Part shown: positions 9,301-16,636 of the stretch, one piece after another
Layout of the letters: the number at the start of each line of letters is the position of its first letter
Position numbering within the stretch: position 1 is the stretch's first letter
Assembly: GCF_001854475.1 (NCBI RefSeq)
Contig: NZ_MNAN01000018.1
Span: forward strand, 1 to 64,000
Origin: Pseudoalteromonas byunsanensis
Lineage (GTDB): Bacteria > Pseudomonadota > Gammaproteobacteria > Enterobacterales > Alteromonadaceae
DNA: 64,000 nucleotides
Direction of reading: 5' to 3'
Program-made: the position numbers and the translations under genes
Notes under the pieces: model-generated
What the model was told of the DNA's origin: nothing
Database searches by the model: none
What the model saw: only the letters and a program-made list of their open reading frames with translations

Positions 9301-9888
9301 TAAGCTGGCTGCGTGTGCCTGTTGTGTTGCATTGCCTTGTTTTAGGTCTTGAGTAAAGCCATCTACCGCTTTACCTGCTTTATCAAACTGAGCGCCTAAG
9401 TTACGTTTGGCCACGCGTAAATTGTTGGTATCAACGCCAGAGCGTTTAAGCTCGGCCTGTAAAGCGGCATGTTTACCCGTGTTCTGCGTCAGCTCGTCAC
9501 GCATTTGTTTTAAGTCGCGTTCGGCTAAATCTATACCCCGTGCCAGCTCTAAAAATGGTTTGCTGGTGTCTTGCGCTTGAATTTGCAGCTGATTAAGGGC
9601 GTGAGCTGCGGCGGCCGTTGCAACTTCTTGTTGTTCTAGTTTTTGTTTTGACTGCTCAAAGGCGCGTATTAGCTGTTGTAAGTCACCTAAATCGTCCAGT
9701 TCGTCAGCAAGGCGGCCAGCGGTTTGGGTGGTGTTGGTTAGTTCATAACTCAGTTGCTCGGTGGCTGGGTTGGCACGTTCGGCGCTTTGCTCAATGTTGC
9801 GAAGCTCTGCAACTAATTGCTCAATGTTTTGCTTGCCTGTGGCTTCGGCCACAACTCTAAGTGCTAACTCTAACGTTTTGTTTGCCAT
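6364..9888 (-). CDS. Tail length tape measure protein
   Basis: At 1174 residues this is the longest phage gene. It is largely alpha-helical with long coiled-coil stretches (residues about 20-180 and 560-1090) rich in Ala, Gln, Lys and Glu, and hydrophobic segments near 465-530. The N-terminal third matches the layout of the tape measure domain in tailed phages. It is encoded directly downstream of the tail tube gene. Its length sets tail length in siphoviruses; with a long non-contractile-type tail module and no sheath gene visible, the phage is probably a siphovirus. No tail assembly chaperone with a frameshift is visible in the 66 nt upstream. Confidence 0.9.
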   Translation of the reverse strand: MANKTLELALRVVAEATGKQNIEQLVAELRNIEQSAERANPATEQLSYELTNTTQTAGRLADELDDLGDLQQLIRAFEQSKQKLEQQEVATAAAAHALNQLQIQAQDTSKPFLELARGIDLAERDLKQMRDELTQNTGKHAALQAELKRSGVDTNNLRVAKRNLGAQFDKAGKAVDGFTQDLKQGNATQQAHAASLSKVAGQVAALAAAYFGLDRVASAVKSVFETGDKFEKLGIQMQALMGGIAGGAKATEWVTQFTKNTPLQLGEVSQAFVKLKAFGLDPMDGTLQSITDQALKLGGGFEEVQGISLALGQAWAKQKLQGEEILQLVERGIPVWELLEKVTGKNVQELQKLSSAGKLGRDVIKQLIDEMGRTSAGSAAAQMALFSGQVSNAKDNLEQFYNLIAQSGAMDWLKNQLTTLNTEFAAMAADGRLQEWAQSISDTIVNTGTVINDAISTLYDYREEIGFVAKAWLALKIGGYFSSVVSGAVAATRAFTTYKTAINGATTATHAATLATNKWKSALSFITKGGLYTVLISELLSVGIEYNKLLTLENQVAKSQRDAKVSSAKLAEELKVVSENTGVLITNMDELNTAVEQGTILWNERLGIYEGAIKKQQELVEATKQADQAERERHAFLTLTVAEALKVTESLEQQAQNLNGVRDGVDGFIQSLNSARVALVNSGAEYSQQVVLLDSLKAKFETHNESLARQAYLTGDVSKAYKELGLTSSTALEQTATKLQGAFELIQQQNEPIALQQQAFLKWADAAIKAADATDQTVPASVQAAAAALGLTKELDKLVEKANALKPVTDTNSEAVKRFTVALDATSAAIKQNQQVLASSTATADQKAQAQAALTKQQARLTKQTEDLNKVQQYELATLSQLKAEQSELISQVANLDNRYRAGTLSAQEYNEQKARLESLLSVVNNLLGDFKTAQDDATAATKRGTQATKEATKATEDNFKSLRQQKDELEKVSQSAARASTNINSYTHSARPTVSDIVDYQEKYESDGAYSFESNEVRAEKEKRARAKLAEAQYNRFEREIESATTTHALNNLYIKAIKQLSYLDQEQKQKLTDAIAAQKKVLNTKNNQTPISPNQALNGLPNIITSSNQVVVNSSNSSLIDAINKLISTLTQHHSGKTITLQLSLPNGQTAEMYAHMRDELLNELEQLSNAQ

Positions 9889-9954
9889 CGGAACTACTCA
9901 GTATTTAACAAGGTTTAAAATCGAGGAAAAGGGGCCGAAGCCCCAAACGGGGAA

Positions 9955-10707
9955 CTATGCTTCTATTTCGTCCACGACAAATGGCGCATCGTTGCCAGAT
10001 TTGATTTTGGCGGTGCCTTCTAGCTCTGCACCTACAAATTCAGTACCCGCTAAATCAAGCTCAGAGGTGGGTGACATTGATACATCATAAATATCAAACT
10101 CAACTTGCTTGCCGTTGGCTAGGTTCTCGCCTTCGCCGAAAAGCCGTAAACGAATTTGTGAGTTCAACGCGCCTTTAATACGCTTGCCGCTTCGGGCGTT
10201 GTATTGGCCTGAAAATGTTATTGCTCCGCCTGCTTCTACTTTGCCGCCATGCAATGCGCGGATAAGCCCAAGGGCATAGTTCATTTCAAAGTCTTCACCT
10301 AAGACCAATGGCGTAGCACCTTGCTTTACCGAAAGCCCTGCTGTTGCAAAGTTTTTATGGCCAATTTCAACCCAATGCTGTGCTGATGGCAGTGTGATAG
10401 CTTCATCAGTGAGCGTACCGCTGGCATCGTTAATGGCTACCACATCGCCCATCAATGCCATAGCAACCAACTCAGTGGGTTGGTCATCAAAGGCCCAGTT
10501 AATGGCTGTGGGCTTAGGTATGCGCACATCATCCAGCACTTGCCCATAGTCGGCCTTTTTGTTTGATGTTCGGGTTTTAGATTCAGACTCTACTTTTATG
10601 GCTAATTTTGTGGTGTTGATTGGACCAATTGAGCCACCTTCAGGGTTGCCTTGTTTATTTAGGCGCTGCACAAATACATTGCCAGCAATTAGATAACCGT
10701 CACTCAT
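9955..10707 (-). CDS. Major tail tube protein
   Basis: This 250-residue protein lies just upstream of the tape measure and just downstream of the gp37-like gene, the standard place of the tail tube subunit. It begins MSDGYLIAGNVFVQRLNKQG and continues in a beta-rich pattern with a late segment on lipid-free polar residues (YDVSMSPTSELDLAGTEF), in keeping with tube-forming proteins of Mu-like siphophages. The start overlaps the preceding stop by one base. No sheath gene accompanies it, which supports a non-contractile tail. Confidence 0.75.
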   Translation of the reverse strand: MSDGYLIAGNVFVQRLNKQGNPEGGSIGPINTTKLAIKVESESKTRTSNKKADYGQVLDDVRIPKPTAINWAFDDQPTELVAMALMGDVVAINDASGTLTDEAITLPSAQHWVEIGHKNFATAGLSVKQGATPLVLGEDFEMNYALGLIRALHGGKVEAGGAITFSGQYNARSGKRIKGALNSQIRLRLFGEGENLANGKQVEFDIYDVSMSPTSELDLAGTEFVGAELEGTAKIKSGNDAPFVVDEIEA

Positions 10708-11123
10708 TAGTGGGTTCCTCGCATTCTCATTTGACAGGTAAAGGCCAGCGGGTAAAACGCATGACCGCTTGTATATCTGGGTTTTATTGGGGTGTTAATG
10801 CGTTGCCATGGGCCTGCATCACCTGTTTTTTTGCCAGCTAATGCACGAATGGTTTTAGCAATGTTTTGCCCTGCATATTTGCTGTTTTTACGCTCAGCAA
10901 GAATGACAAGCCATGTTTGCTTGATTTGCACATTGGCACCCGCTTGAGTGGGGCCATTTAGCTGCTCGCCGTAATACAAATAAAACAAACAGGGGGTGTG
11001 ATTGGTTTTATCTATTTCGGCTAAATCATCGAGTGCCTTTACGTGTCGAATGCCTGAAATACCTTTCAATGCTTCTTCAAGTAAAGGCCCTGCGGCTAAG
11101 TAGTCGTCTTTTATTTCAAACAT
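10707..11123 (-). CDS. Mu gp37-like protein, probable tail terminator
   Basis: A 138-residue protein starting MFEIKDDYLAAGPLLEEAL, of the size and place of the gp37 family in FluMu-like phages, between the gp36-like gene and the tail tube. In related phages the protein at this position finishes the head-to-tail join or caps the tail. The ATG at 11123 overlaps the upstream TGA (TGATG). An in-frame TTG one codon earlier is less likely. Confidence 0.68.
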   Translation of the reverse strand: MFEIKDDYLAAGPLLEEALKGISGIRHVKALDDLAEIDKTNHTPCLFYLYYGEQLNGPTQAGANVQIKQTWLVILAERKNSKYAGQNIAKTIRALAGKKTGDAGPWQRINTPIKPRYTSGHAFYPLAFTCQMRMRGTH

Positions 11124-11551
11124 CAAATAAACCCCTGTGACTTAGCGCGGGCAAACACGCTGCCAGCGGACTCCATAAACGCGGTGTCGTTGGTTGCGGC
11201 TTTGTCGCCTTGGCTATCAATGCCAAGCGCTACCTTGCCTTGGTTGACTGCTTGCAAAAACTTCAGCGCGTCCGTATAGCGGGTGTGTATGTGCTCTGGG
11301 GCGTTGTCGCTACTTAAAAAGTAACGGGCTATATCGCAGCAAATACGCACCAGCGCGGTAGGCACCGTACTCAAAGGCAAGGTATAACGGCCCGCTAAGT
11401 AGCCGTTAATTTCTGCACTTGCATCAATAAGCGCTTGCTCAAGCACAGGGATATTAATTTCACCGGGGGTGCTGTTTTCGCGCTCGGTAAGTAACACAAG
11501 GTCTTGCTGATCAAACCGCGTTTGCATATCCGCTGTACTGGCGTAACTCAT
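11123..11551 (-). CDS. Mu gp36-like head-tail connector (DUF1320)
   Basis: The 142-residue sequence starts MSYASTADMQTRFDQQDLVLLTE and contains the DUF1320 pattern (ALIDASAEINGYLAGRYTLPL followed by the helix RICCDIARYFL). This family occurs in Mu and FluMu as gp36 and in the head-completion or connector region. It lies between the gp35-like and gp37-like genes, in the Mu order. Confidence 0.85.
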   Translation of the reverse strand: MSYASTADMQTRFDQQDLVLLTERENSTPGEINIPVLEQALIDASAEINGYLAGRYTLPLSTVPTALVRICCDIARYFLSSDNAPEHIHTRYTDALKFLQAVNQGKVALGIDSQGDKAATNDTAFMESAGSVFARAKSQGFI

Positions 11552-11553
11552 GG

Positions 11554-12021
11554 TTATTGCTCCGTGTTAACAATGTTATCGAGGTAGAACTTCCATGCGG
11601 CATCACGTTGGCTGGCTGTTGGTTTGACTTGAGACACAATGTTGTCACCTTCTGCATCTTCAGCAACTTCCACCACAAGCTGGTCAACAGTTGGCTTCGT
11701 TTTAAATTGCTCAACCAACATGATTGCGACTAAGGCATGTAGCTCTTCTGGCACACCTTCAAGGTCTACTTCGTCAAACTCAATCTTGCTGCCTACATCG
11801 CTGCCCACACCTCTTGGCTCCATGTTTGGCGGCGTACTAGCCGCTTCACTTGTTTTAAGCTCTTGCACTTTAATGCGTGTGTCTTTTTTAAGTGTTTCAA
11901 GCTGTTGCTCAGTAACTTGCACGTTATCGTTTTGCCCGTAATTGAGGGTAAGGCCAGCGCGGCGGTAGCCATTGGGTTGCTGACTGAAAATACATACTGC
12001 ATGATTCGTCTTATTAGCCAT
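11554..12021 (-). CDS. Mu gp35-like protein (HI1506 family)
   Basis: This 155-residue acidic protein starts MANKTNHAVCIFSQQPNGYRR, resembling the N-terminal domain of FluMu HI1506. The middle is a variable acidic linker and the C-terminus a helix. An upstream in-frame ATG at 12033 exists, but AGGATGGAAA is placed well as ribosome binding site for the ATG at 12021. It sits between the major capsid gene and gp36, as in FluMu. The role is not known; head association is inferred from position. Confidence 0.7.
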   Translation of the reverse strand: MANKTNHAVCIFSQQPNGYRRAGLTLNYGQNDNVQVTEQQLETLKKDTRIKVQELKTSEAASTPPNMEPRGVGSDVGSKIEFDEVDLEGVPEELHALVAIMLVEQFKTKPTVDQLVVEVAEDAEGDNIVSQVKPTASQRDAAWKFYLDNIVNTEQ

Positions 12022-12071
12022 TTCATTTTCCATCCTATTGATTGGCCCCAGTGGTGGGGCATTGGGTTTAA

Positions 12072-12980
12072 TTACAGGTAATCAGCAACAACTAGCTTTA
12101 AGCGGCCTTTGAGTTCGTTTGAGCTGTTTGAATCAAGCTCACGCTCAAGTAACTTGGTTGCCACGTCTTCTAGCTCTGGTGGTACAACTAAGGTAGTGGG
12201 GCGAATGCCCAGCTTTCGGCCACCGTCAGCCGTGAAGGTGCGCATTGATTTAATGCTGTGCCAAAGGTTGTCTGCATTAAGTGCGCGCTTGTTGGCAAAG
12301 GCCAGTTGCCAAAAGCTAAAGCCCGCAGCATCGCGGCAATCGGTGCCATAACGAAACTCTTTACGTGTGAATACTGCTTCATCATCCGTTTTGGTCATGC
12401 TGACAAATTGGGGCTTTTTACGAACTTGAAAAATAATAGGTTTCAGTACTTTTGAGTCGTCAATAACGTACCAAGCAGGCCCTGTATAGGCACCATCTTC
12501 GGCCATGTTGGCTACACTTTGCACTGTGCCCGTGCCATCTGCATTAGGGTATACAGGGTGGTCGGTATCAAAGTAGTTTTGGCCGTCATAACACAGCGTG
12601 GTAAAGCCATCATTAAGTAATGGGAAGCACATTTCATCTGGGTGAATGCCGGCTGAGCGTCCCATTTCCTGCATAAGTGGTGCATAAATCCCCAATTCAT
12701 CATCTTCGATATGGTTTCTGTCTACACCGATAGTGGCTTCATAGTCATCGTTTACAATACTGTAGCCGTGGGCTTTCATGCTTTGAATATCACGGTCGCC
12801 AACCCACTTTTTAAGAGAAGGAAACTTACCCAGCCAGCCGTAAGTGTTGCTTTTGGTAGTCGATTTAATCTCGGTGGCAATCGCTGTGTACTGTGGCTTA
12901 GCCTCGCTTAAGCCATCTTGAAAGTTCTTTTTAAAGCCCGTTTGTAGGCTGGTTAAAATTGCGGGGGTCACAATCGCCAT
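12072..12980 (-). CDS. Major capsid protein (Mu gpT-like)
   Basis: This 302-residue protein matches the gpT family along its length. It starts MAIVTPAILTSLQTGFKKNF and contains TYGWLGKFPSLKKWVGDR, NHIEDDELGIYAPL and YFDTDHPVYPN, which are signature stretches of Mu-like head subunits with the HK97-type fold. It follows the protease/scaffold gene with a one-base overlap, the usual order for coordinated head assembly. Confidence 0.95.
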   Translation of the reverse strand: MAIVTPAILTSLQTGFKKNFQDGLSEAKPQYTAIATEIKSTTKSNTYGWLGKFPSLKKWVGDRDIQSMKAHGYSIVNDDYEATIGVDRNHIEDDELGIYAPLMQEMGRSAGIHPDEMCFPLLNDGFTTLCYDGQNYFDTDHPVYPNADGTGTVQSVANMAEDGAYTGPAWYVIDDSKVLKPIIFQVRKKPQFVSMTKTDDEAVFTRKEFRYGTDCRDAAGFSFWQLAFANKRALNADNLWHSIKSMRTFTADGGRKLGIRPTTLVVPPELEDVATKLLERELDSNSSNELKGRLKLVVADYL

Positions 12981-14086
12981 TATTGGTTTTCCTCTTTTAG
13001 TAACTCGGCATAATTGGTGTAGCTAATGCCTAACTGATCGGCAGCGTATTTTTGTTCGGTAGAGAGTGCGGCTACGCCTGTTTTGGCGTCTGGCTTTGGT
13101 TGTGTGTTGGTTTGCTGGGTTGTGAGTGCGGCAATGGGGCTGCGACTATCAAGCACCGTATTCAGGGCGACTAAGCCTTGCTGCTTGCCAAGCTGCGTTA
13201 AATAGTCCACCTCAGAGGCCACTACACGGCCATCTTGCTTGGCTTTATCAATGGTGCTTTCGATGGTCATACCTTGATGCTCTGTGTTTAGTGCTGCCAA
13301 TTGGCCGAACAGGGCATTGTAGGCTTCAACGGGTACATATTTGCTGAGATTTACTTGCTGTGAGCCTTGCTTTACTTGGGCAGTGAGCGCGGCAATTTGC
13401 GTGTCTTTGCTCTCGGCAGCTTTTGCTTTTTGATTAAGGTCAGCAATGGCGGCTTCACCTTGAGCAATATGCTCTGTGGTGACATCACCCGTTACGGTAA
13501 TGCCAAGCGCAGCCAGTAGCTTTTGGGCTTCGTTCATGGGGCTTGTTCCTATGGGTTGGGTAAAAAGTTGGGCGTTTAATACGGCGATTTCATCAAGGCC
13601 CGTTAATGCTGGGTCGTTGGTTAATGCAACGTGTAATAAAACCAGTGGGCGGCCTGTGTTTTTGTCGTATAAAAAAACGGGGCTGACATAGCGGTATTCT
13701 TTGGCAAGCAAGGCTTTGTGTGCGGCATCGGTCCATGCCACGTTTTTGGCATACACTCCTTCGCCGGGTACGTACTCCAAAGCATCAGTTTTAAACCAAC
13801 CAGAAGCGGGCGCGGGCTGGCCGTTTTTTTCTTTGTGTAGGGTTTGGTGCTCGTAATCAAATAAAAAGTCGTTAGTGCGAGTTGCAGCACTCATCTGCAA
13901 ATTAGCAAAGGCGATGTCATCCATAAGCCATTTACGGCTAGGCACATCAAAGGGGCGGCCATCACGGCTGGCAAATTCACCATCAGGGATAATTAAAACG
14001 CGCTCGCTAATGCCTTGCTCGTTTGGTAGAGCAGTGACATTGCAAATGGCTAAACCAAGGCTTTGGGCGGTTGTGGTGTTTGGCAT
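12980..14086 (-). CDS. Head maturation protease and scaffold (Mu gpI/gpZ-like)
   Basis: The 368-residue protein has an N-terminal protease part (residues about 10-180, including LIIPDGEFASRDGRPF, DYEHQT and the VALTNDPALTGLDEIAVLNA stretch) and a helical, Ala/Gln-rich C-terminal scaffold part. In Mu the protease gene contains an internal start that makes the scaffold (gpZ). A candidate internal start is the Met in SPMNEAQKLLAALG near residue 179. It is cotranslated with the capsid gene. Upstream of it lies an AbiC-like cargo island that separates it from gpG. Confidence 0.92.
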   Translation of the reverse strand: MPNTTTAQSLGLAICNVTALPNEQGISERVLIIPDGEFASRDGRPFDVPSRKWLMDDIAFANLQMSAATRTNDFLFDYEHQTLHKEKNGQPAPASGWFKTDALEYVPGEGVYAKNVAWTDAAHKALLAKEYRYVSPVFLYDKNTGRPLVLLHVALTNDPALTGLDEIAVLNAQLFTQPIGTSPMNEAQKLLAALGITVTGDVTTEHIAQGEAAIADLNQKAKAAESKDTQIAALTAQVKQGSQQVNLSKYVPVEAYNALFGQLAALNTEHQGMTIESTIDKAKQDGRVVASEVDYLTQLGKQQGLVALNTVLDSRSPIAALTTQQTNTQPKPDAKTGVAALSTEQKYAADQLGISYTNYAELLKEENQ

Positions 14087-14143
14087 GTTCTGGCACTAAA
14101 ACGTTTGTCTTGGTGCCAGTATGTGGAATTGGGCTGAGAGTGT

Positions 14144-14168
14144 ATTTTAAACTGGGTTAATAAATGCT
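14144..14168 (-). repeat. 25-bp repeat at cargo boundary, copy 1
   Basis: Identical over 25 bases to 24027-24051, same orientation. Here it codes for the last residues of the AbiC-like protein (ending AFINPV plus stop); at the other site it begins at the stop codon of the 156-residue cargo gene. Both lie upstream of late genes read on the minus strand. It could be a promoter, a terminator remnant or a recombination junction. Confidence 0.75.
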
Positions 14169-15229
14169 TCGTTGGAAAAGGTACTTTTTTCTATCAAAAT
14201 AGCGAGTTTTAAAGCTTGATTTCTTAAGTCTAGGAAATGATCGTCGGTCAAAGCGTTCGCGTTATCTTCAAGTAGTTCTATGAACTCATGGCGGTTGTCA
14301 TTTTTTAGGAAAAAGCCATGTTTGCTTATCAACTGCTGTGTATTTCGTATTACCCTGTAAATAAACATTTGAGTAAGCTTATCGTCCAAGTGTGTATCTA
14401 TCATTTGATTTAGAATCTTATGCTGTCCCAATATACTATTTTCTATAATATTTTTGAGTTCAGCACCTTGTTTCATTGTTTCAGCGCTGCCTGTAGAACA
14501 ATCCACTATAGTTGCTTTTTCCCAGTTCTTCAGTTGGTAGTCACCACATTGCATATTTAGAGTTCTGGTTACTACGTTCTCTTCAAATCGTATCATGTCA
14601 ACTAAATATTGCAGCCTTAATTGGTTAGAGCTATTTTTTTGTGCGGTAGTTTGCTCTTTCAATGCTTCAACTTGAGCATTAATCGCTTTAGTCTGGTCTA
14701 GGGTTATTTTATTTTGTTTTTTTGCTTCAGCAGCTTGCTCCTCTTGTGCACTTTTTTGTGCGGTAGTTTGCTCTTTTAATGCTTCAACTTGAGCATTAAT
14801 CGCTTTAGTCTGGTCTAGGGTTATTTTATTTTGTTTTTTTGCTTCAGAAGCTTGATCCTCTTGTGCACCCCTAGCTCGCTGTAATTCTAATCTAGTTGCT
14901 TTTAACTCCCTCATTTGTAGAAGCAGTGAAAATATGAGCATTAAGATGGTGCAGAATGTTAGCAAGGGGTTTAGCATCCCACCAAAAAAGTCACCAAGAG
15001 CACCGAATTGGCCTCGTAATGATTCCCAATTTTTGGCGTCATAGCGTATAGGAAATAGTTGCTCGAACCCTTGATAGTAGATAAGAACAAATAACGAGGA
15101 AAAAATAAACGCGAGTAAGGGAATCACCCACATTGCGTGTTTAACTACTTTAGAAAAGCTTTCTAGAGATTGCTCTTCAATTAACGCATTTTTATTGGTG
15201 CAAGAGCTTTTCCCATCGAATGTGTCCAT
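14147..15229 (-). CDS. AbiC-like membrane protein, putative phage-exclusion cargo
   Basis: A 360-residue protein with two transmembrane helices (about residues 33-53 and 87-107). Between them is the pattern LRGQFGALGDFFGGMLNPLL, which I associate with the putative abortive-infection AbiC family (putAbiC). A cytoplasmic coiled coil follows, containing a 39-residue tandem duplication (117 bp, 14641-14757 and 14758-14874, nearly identical DNA), then a helical C-terminal domain. It splits the head operon between gpG and the protease gene and is A+T richer than its neighbours, so it is cargo. A role in blocking other phages is inferred; the family link is from memory and untested. Confidence 0.72.
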   Translation of the reverse strand: MDTFDGKSSCTNKNALIEEQSLESFSKVVKHAMWVIPLLAFIFSSLFVLIYYQGFEQLFPIRYDAKNWESLRGQFGALGDFFGGMLNPLLTFCTILMLIFSLLLQMRELKATRLELQRARGAQEDQASEAKKQNKITLDQTKAINAQVEALKEQTTAQKSAQEEQAAEAKKQNKITLDQTKAINAQVEALKEQTTAQKNSSNQLRLQYLVDMIRFEENVVTRTLNMQCGDYQLKNWEKATIVDCSTGSAETMKQGAELKNIIENSILGQHKILNQMIDTHLDDKLTQMFIYRVIRNTQQLISKHGFFLKNDNRHEFIELLEDNANALTDDHFLDLRNQALKLAILIEKSTFSNEAFINPV

Positions 15230-15255
15230 CTTTTATTGGCCTTTGATTTTTATTT

Positions 15256-15906
15256 TTAGTCATATACAGCAAAAAATGATAGTAACATGTTGTATATTTT
15301 TTCATTTTCACAATACAAACGTTTCACTCTTTTAGTTCTCTCTGAAGTGCCCTTTTCTGGGTCATTTTTGTAATTAACCTCATAAGCTATTTTGTTAATT
15401 ACGTTCGTATCGTTTATGAATGTGTCAATATATCCCAATAGTTCCTTATCAACTATAAAAAGCTTATAGCGGTTTTCTCTGTAGGTGTTGGCAATGTTAC
15501 TAAGTTTAGATTCGAGCGTTCGGATTTGTTTGGTTATTGACTCACTCATTTTCTGGCAAGACTCAATTTGGTTTTCATTCTCTAAGTAGCTTTTCTTTTC
15601 AATTAAAAACTCTAACTCTCGCATGTCACCAGAAATTTCTTCAAACTGTTTTGAACAATATTCTATAACACAGAGGGCCATTTCCCGGCGTGCTTTTATT
15701 CTTTCGGCTTTTTTCCAACTATTTAAACCTTCTATGGCTATTAGTAATGCGATAATAGGAAAAGTAGTGGTAACAAAACTACTGAGATATGATATTAGTT
15801 GCCCATAGTTGCTAAAGCTTATACCGAGGATATATCCGAGTAGCAAAATCATTATGTATGATAACCAAATGCGCCAGTCATCAATTGGTGTTTGTTGGTT
15901 TTTCAT
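15256..15906 (-). CDS. Two-helix membrane protein, probable partner of AbiC-like gene
   Basis: This 216-residue protein has two N-terminal transmembrane helices (about residues 11-30 and 40-60), then a charged coiled coil and a small C-terminal helical part. It lies 26 nt upstream of the AbiC-like gene on the same strand and shares its membrane-anchored coiled-coil plan and low G+C. The two probably form one cargo unit. No family is recognised. The 160 nt between it and gpG contain no gene that I can see. Confidence 0.6.
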   Translation of the reverse strand: MKNQQTPIDDWRIWLSYIMILLLGYILGISFSNYGQLISYLSSFVTTTFPIIALLIAIEGLNSWKKAERIKARREMALCVIEYCSKQFEEISGDMRELEFLIEKKSYLENENQIESCQKMSESITKQIRTLESKLSNIANTYRENRYKLFIVDKELLGYIDTFINDTNVINKIAYEVNYKNDPEKGTSERTKRVKRLYCENEKIYNMLLSFFAVYD

Positions 15907-16067
15907 TTTTTCCCAGTGAGAATTTTAGAGTAACTAGTTAGAGAGCTATTTAGCGAAAAGGTGTTAGAAACGTTCCTAAACATGCTTCTCGCTTCTTAAG
16001 CATAACATGTAGAGTCGATGTTGCTGTATACACACTTTAGGCTCCAATAGAGGTCTGTAGGGAGTTT

Positions 16068-16526
16068 CTAACTTTCAGTAAAATAATCGACAAGCACACT
16101 CAAAATATCGTGCTCACCTTGTGTACTCACGCCGAAGTATTCACGCTGGGGAATGGCAGCAGGCCCCGGTGCAAATTCGGGCAAGCCGCCCAAGTTATGA
16201 ATTGCTGAATAAGGTTTATTGCTGCTTATCTGTGCCCAAAGTGCGCCACTATCAGCGGCTATGCTTGCCGCTAAGCCGCCAGCGCTGACCTGTAGCATCT
16301 GGCCACCAACGCGGTTGGGGTTTTGTTTTAGGTAGTTTTCGCTCAATGCAGGCCATGCATCACCCGTAACAGGGCTGCGCTCTTGGGCAAAGGCATCTTC
16401 TGTTGCGCCCTCTAAAATTGCGGCTATCTCGTTCATTGGGCCGCTGAGGTCGTTAAACTTGGCGGCAATGCTGTTGAGTACTTGGGTGGCATCACCGTGT
16501 GTGAGTATGGCTATTTTGCTGGTCAT
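16068..16526 (-). CDS. Virion morphogenesis protein (Mu gpG-like)
   Basis: The 152-residue sequence contains the gpG/virion morphogenesis pattern: a helical N-terminal half with GATEDAFAQERSPVTGDAWPALS and a C-terminal IHNLGG segment followed by PQREYFG. In Mu gpG acts in head or head-tail assembly. It is separated from gpF by 99 nt that hold a tRNA-like sequence on the opposite strand, and from the protease by the AbiC-like cargo. Confidence 0.88.
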   Translation of the reverse strand: MTSKIAILTHGDATQVLNSIAAKFNDLSGPMNEIAAILEGATEDAFAQERSPVTGDAWPALSENYLKQNPNRVGGQMLQVSAGGLAASIAADSGALWAQISSNKPYSAIHNLGGLPEFAPGPAAIPQREYFGVSTQGEHDILSVLVDYFTES

Positions 16527-16565
16527 ATTGTAATCACTTGGTTGTTGGGTAATAATTACTAATGG

Positions 16566-16636
16566 CGGTGGTGTACCCCGATAGGTAAGGGGCTGTCTGA
16601 CAGTGATGTGAGTTCGATTCTCACCCTACCGCCACA
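16566..16636 (+). other. tRNA-like sequence with shortened anticodon arm
   Basis: On the + strand, GGCGGTG at the start pairs with TACCGCC at the end. CCCC-GATAGGTAA-GGGG forms a D-type arm, and GTGAG-TTCGATT-CTCAC is a canonical T arm. Between them only a 4-bp stem with a three-base loop (CTGT-CTG-ACAG) replaces the normal 17-nt anticodon arm. It lies in the gap between gpF and gpG and overlaps the last codons of gpF. It cannot act as a normal tRNA; it could be a remnant or a structured RNA. Confidence 0.4.

Noticed and set aside
16566..16636. Functional tRNA gene
   Set aside because: There is no 7-base anticodon loop; only a 4-bp stem with three loop bases is present.
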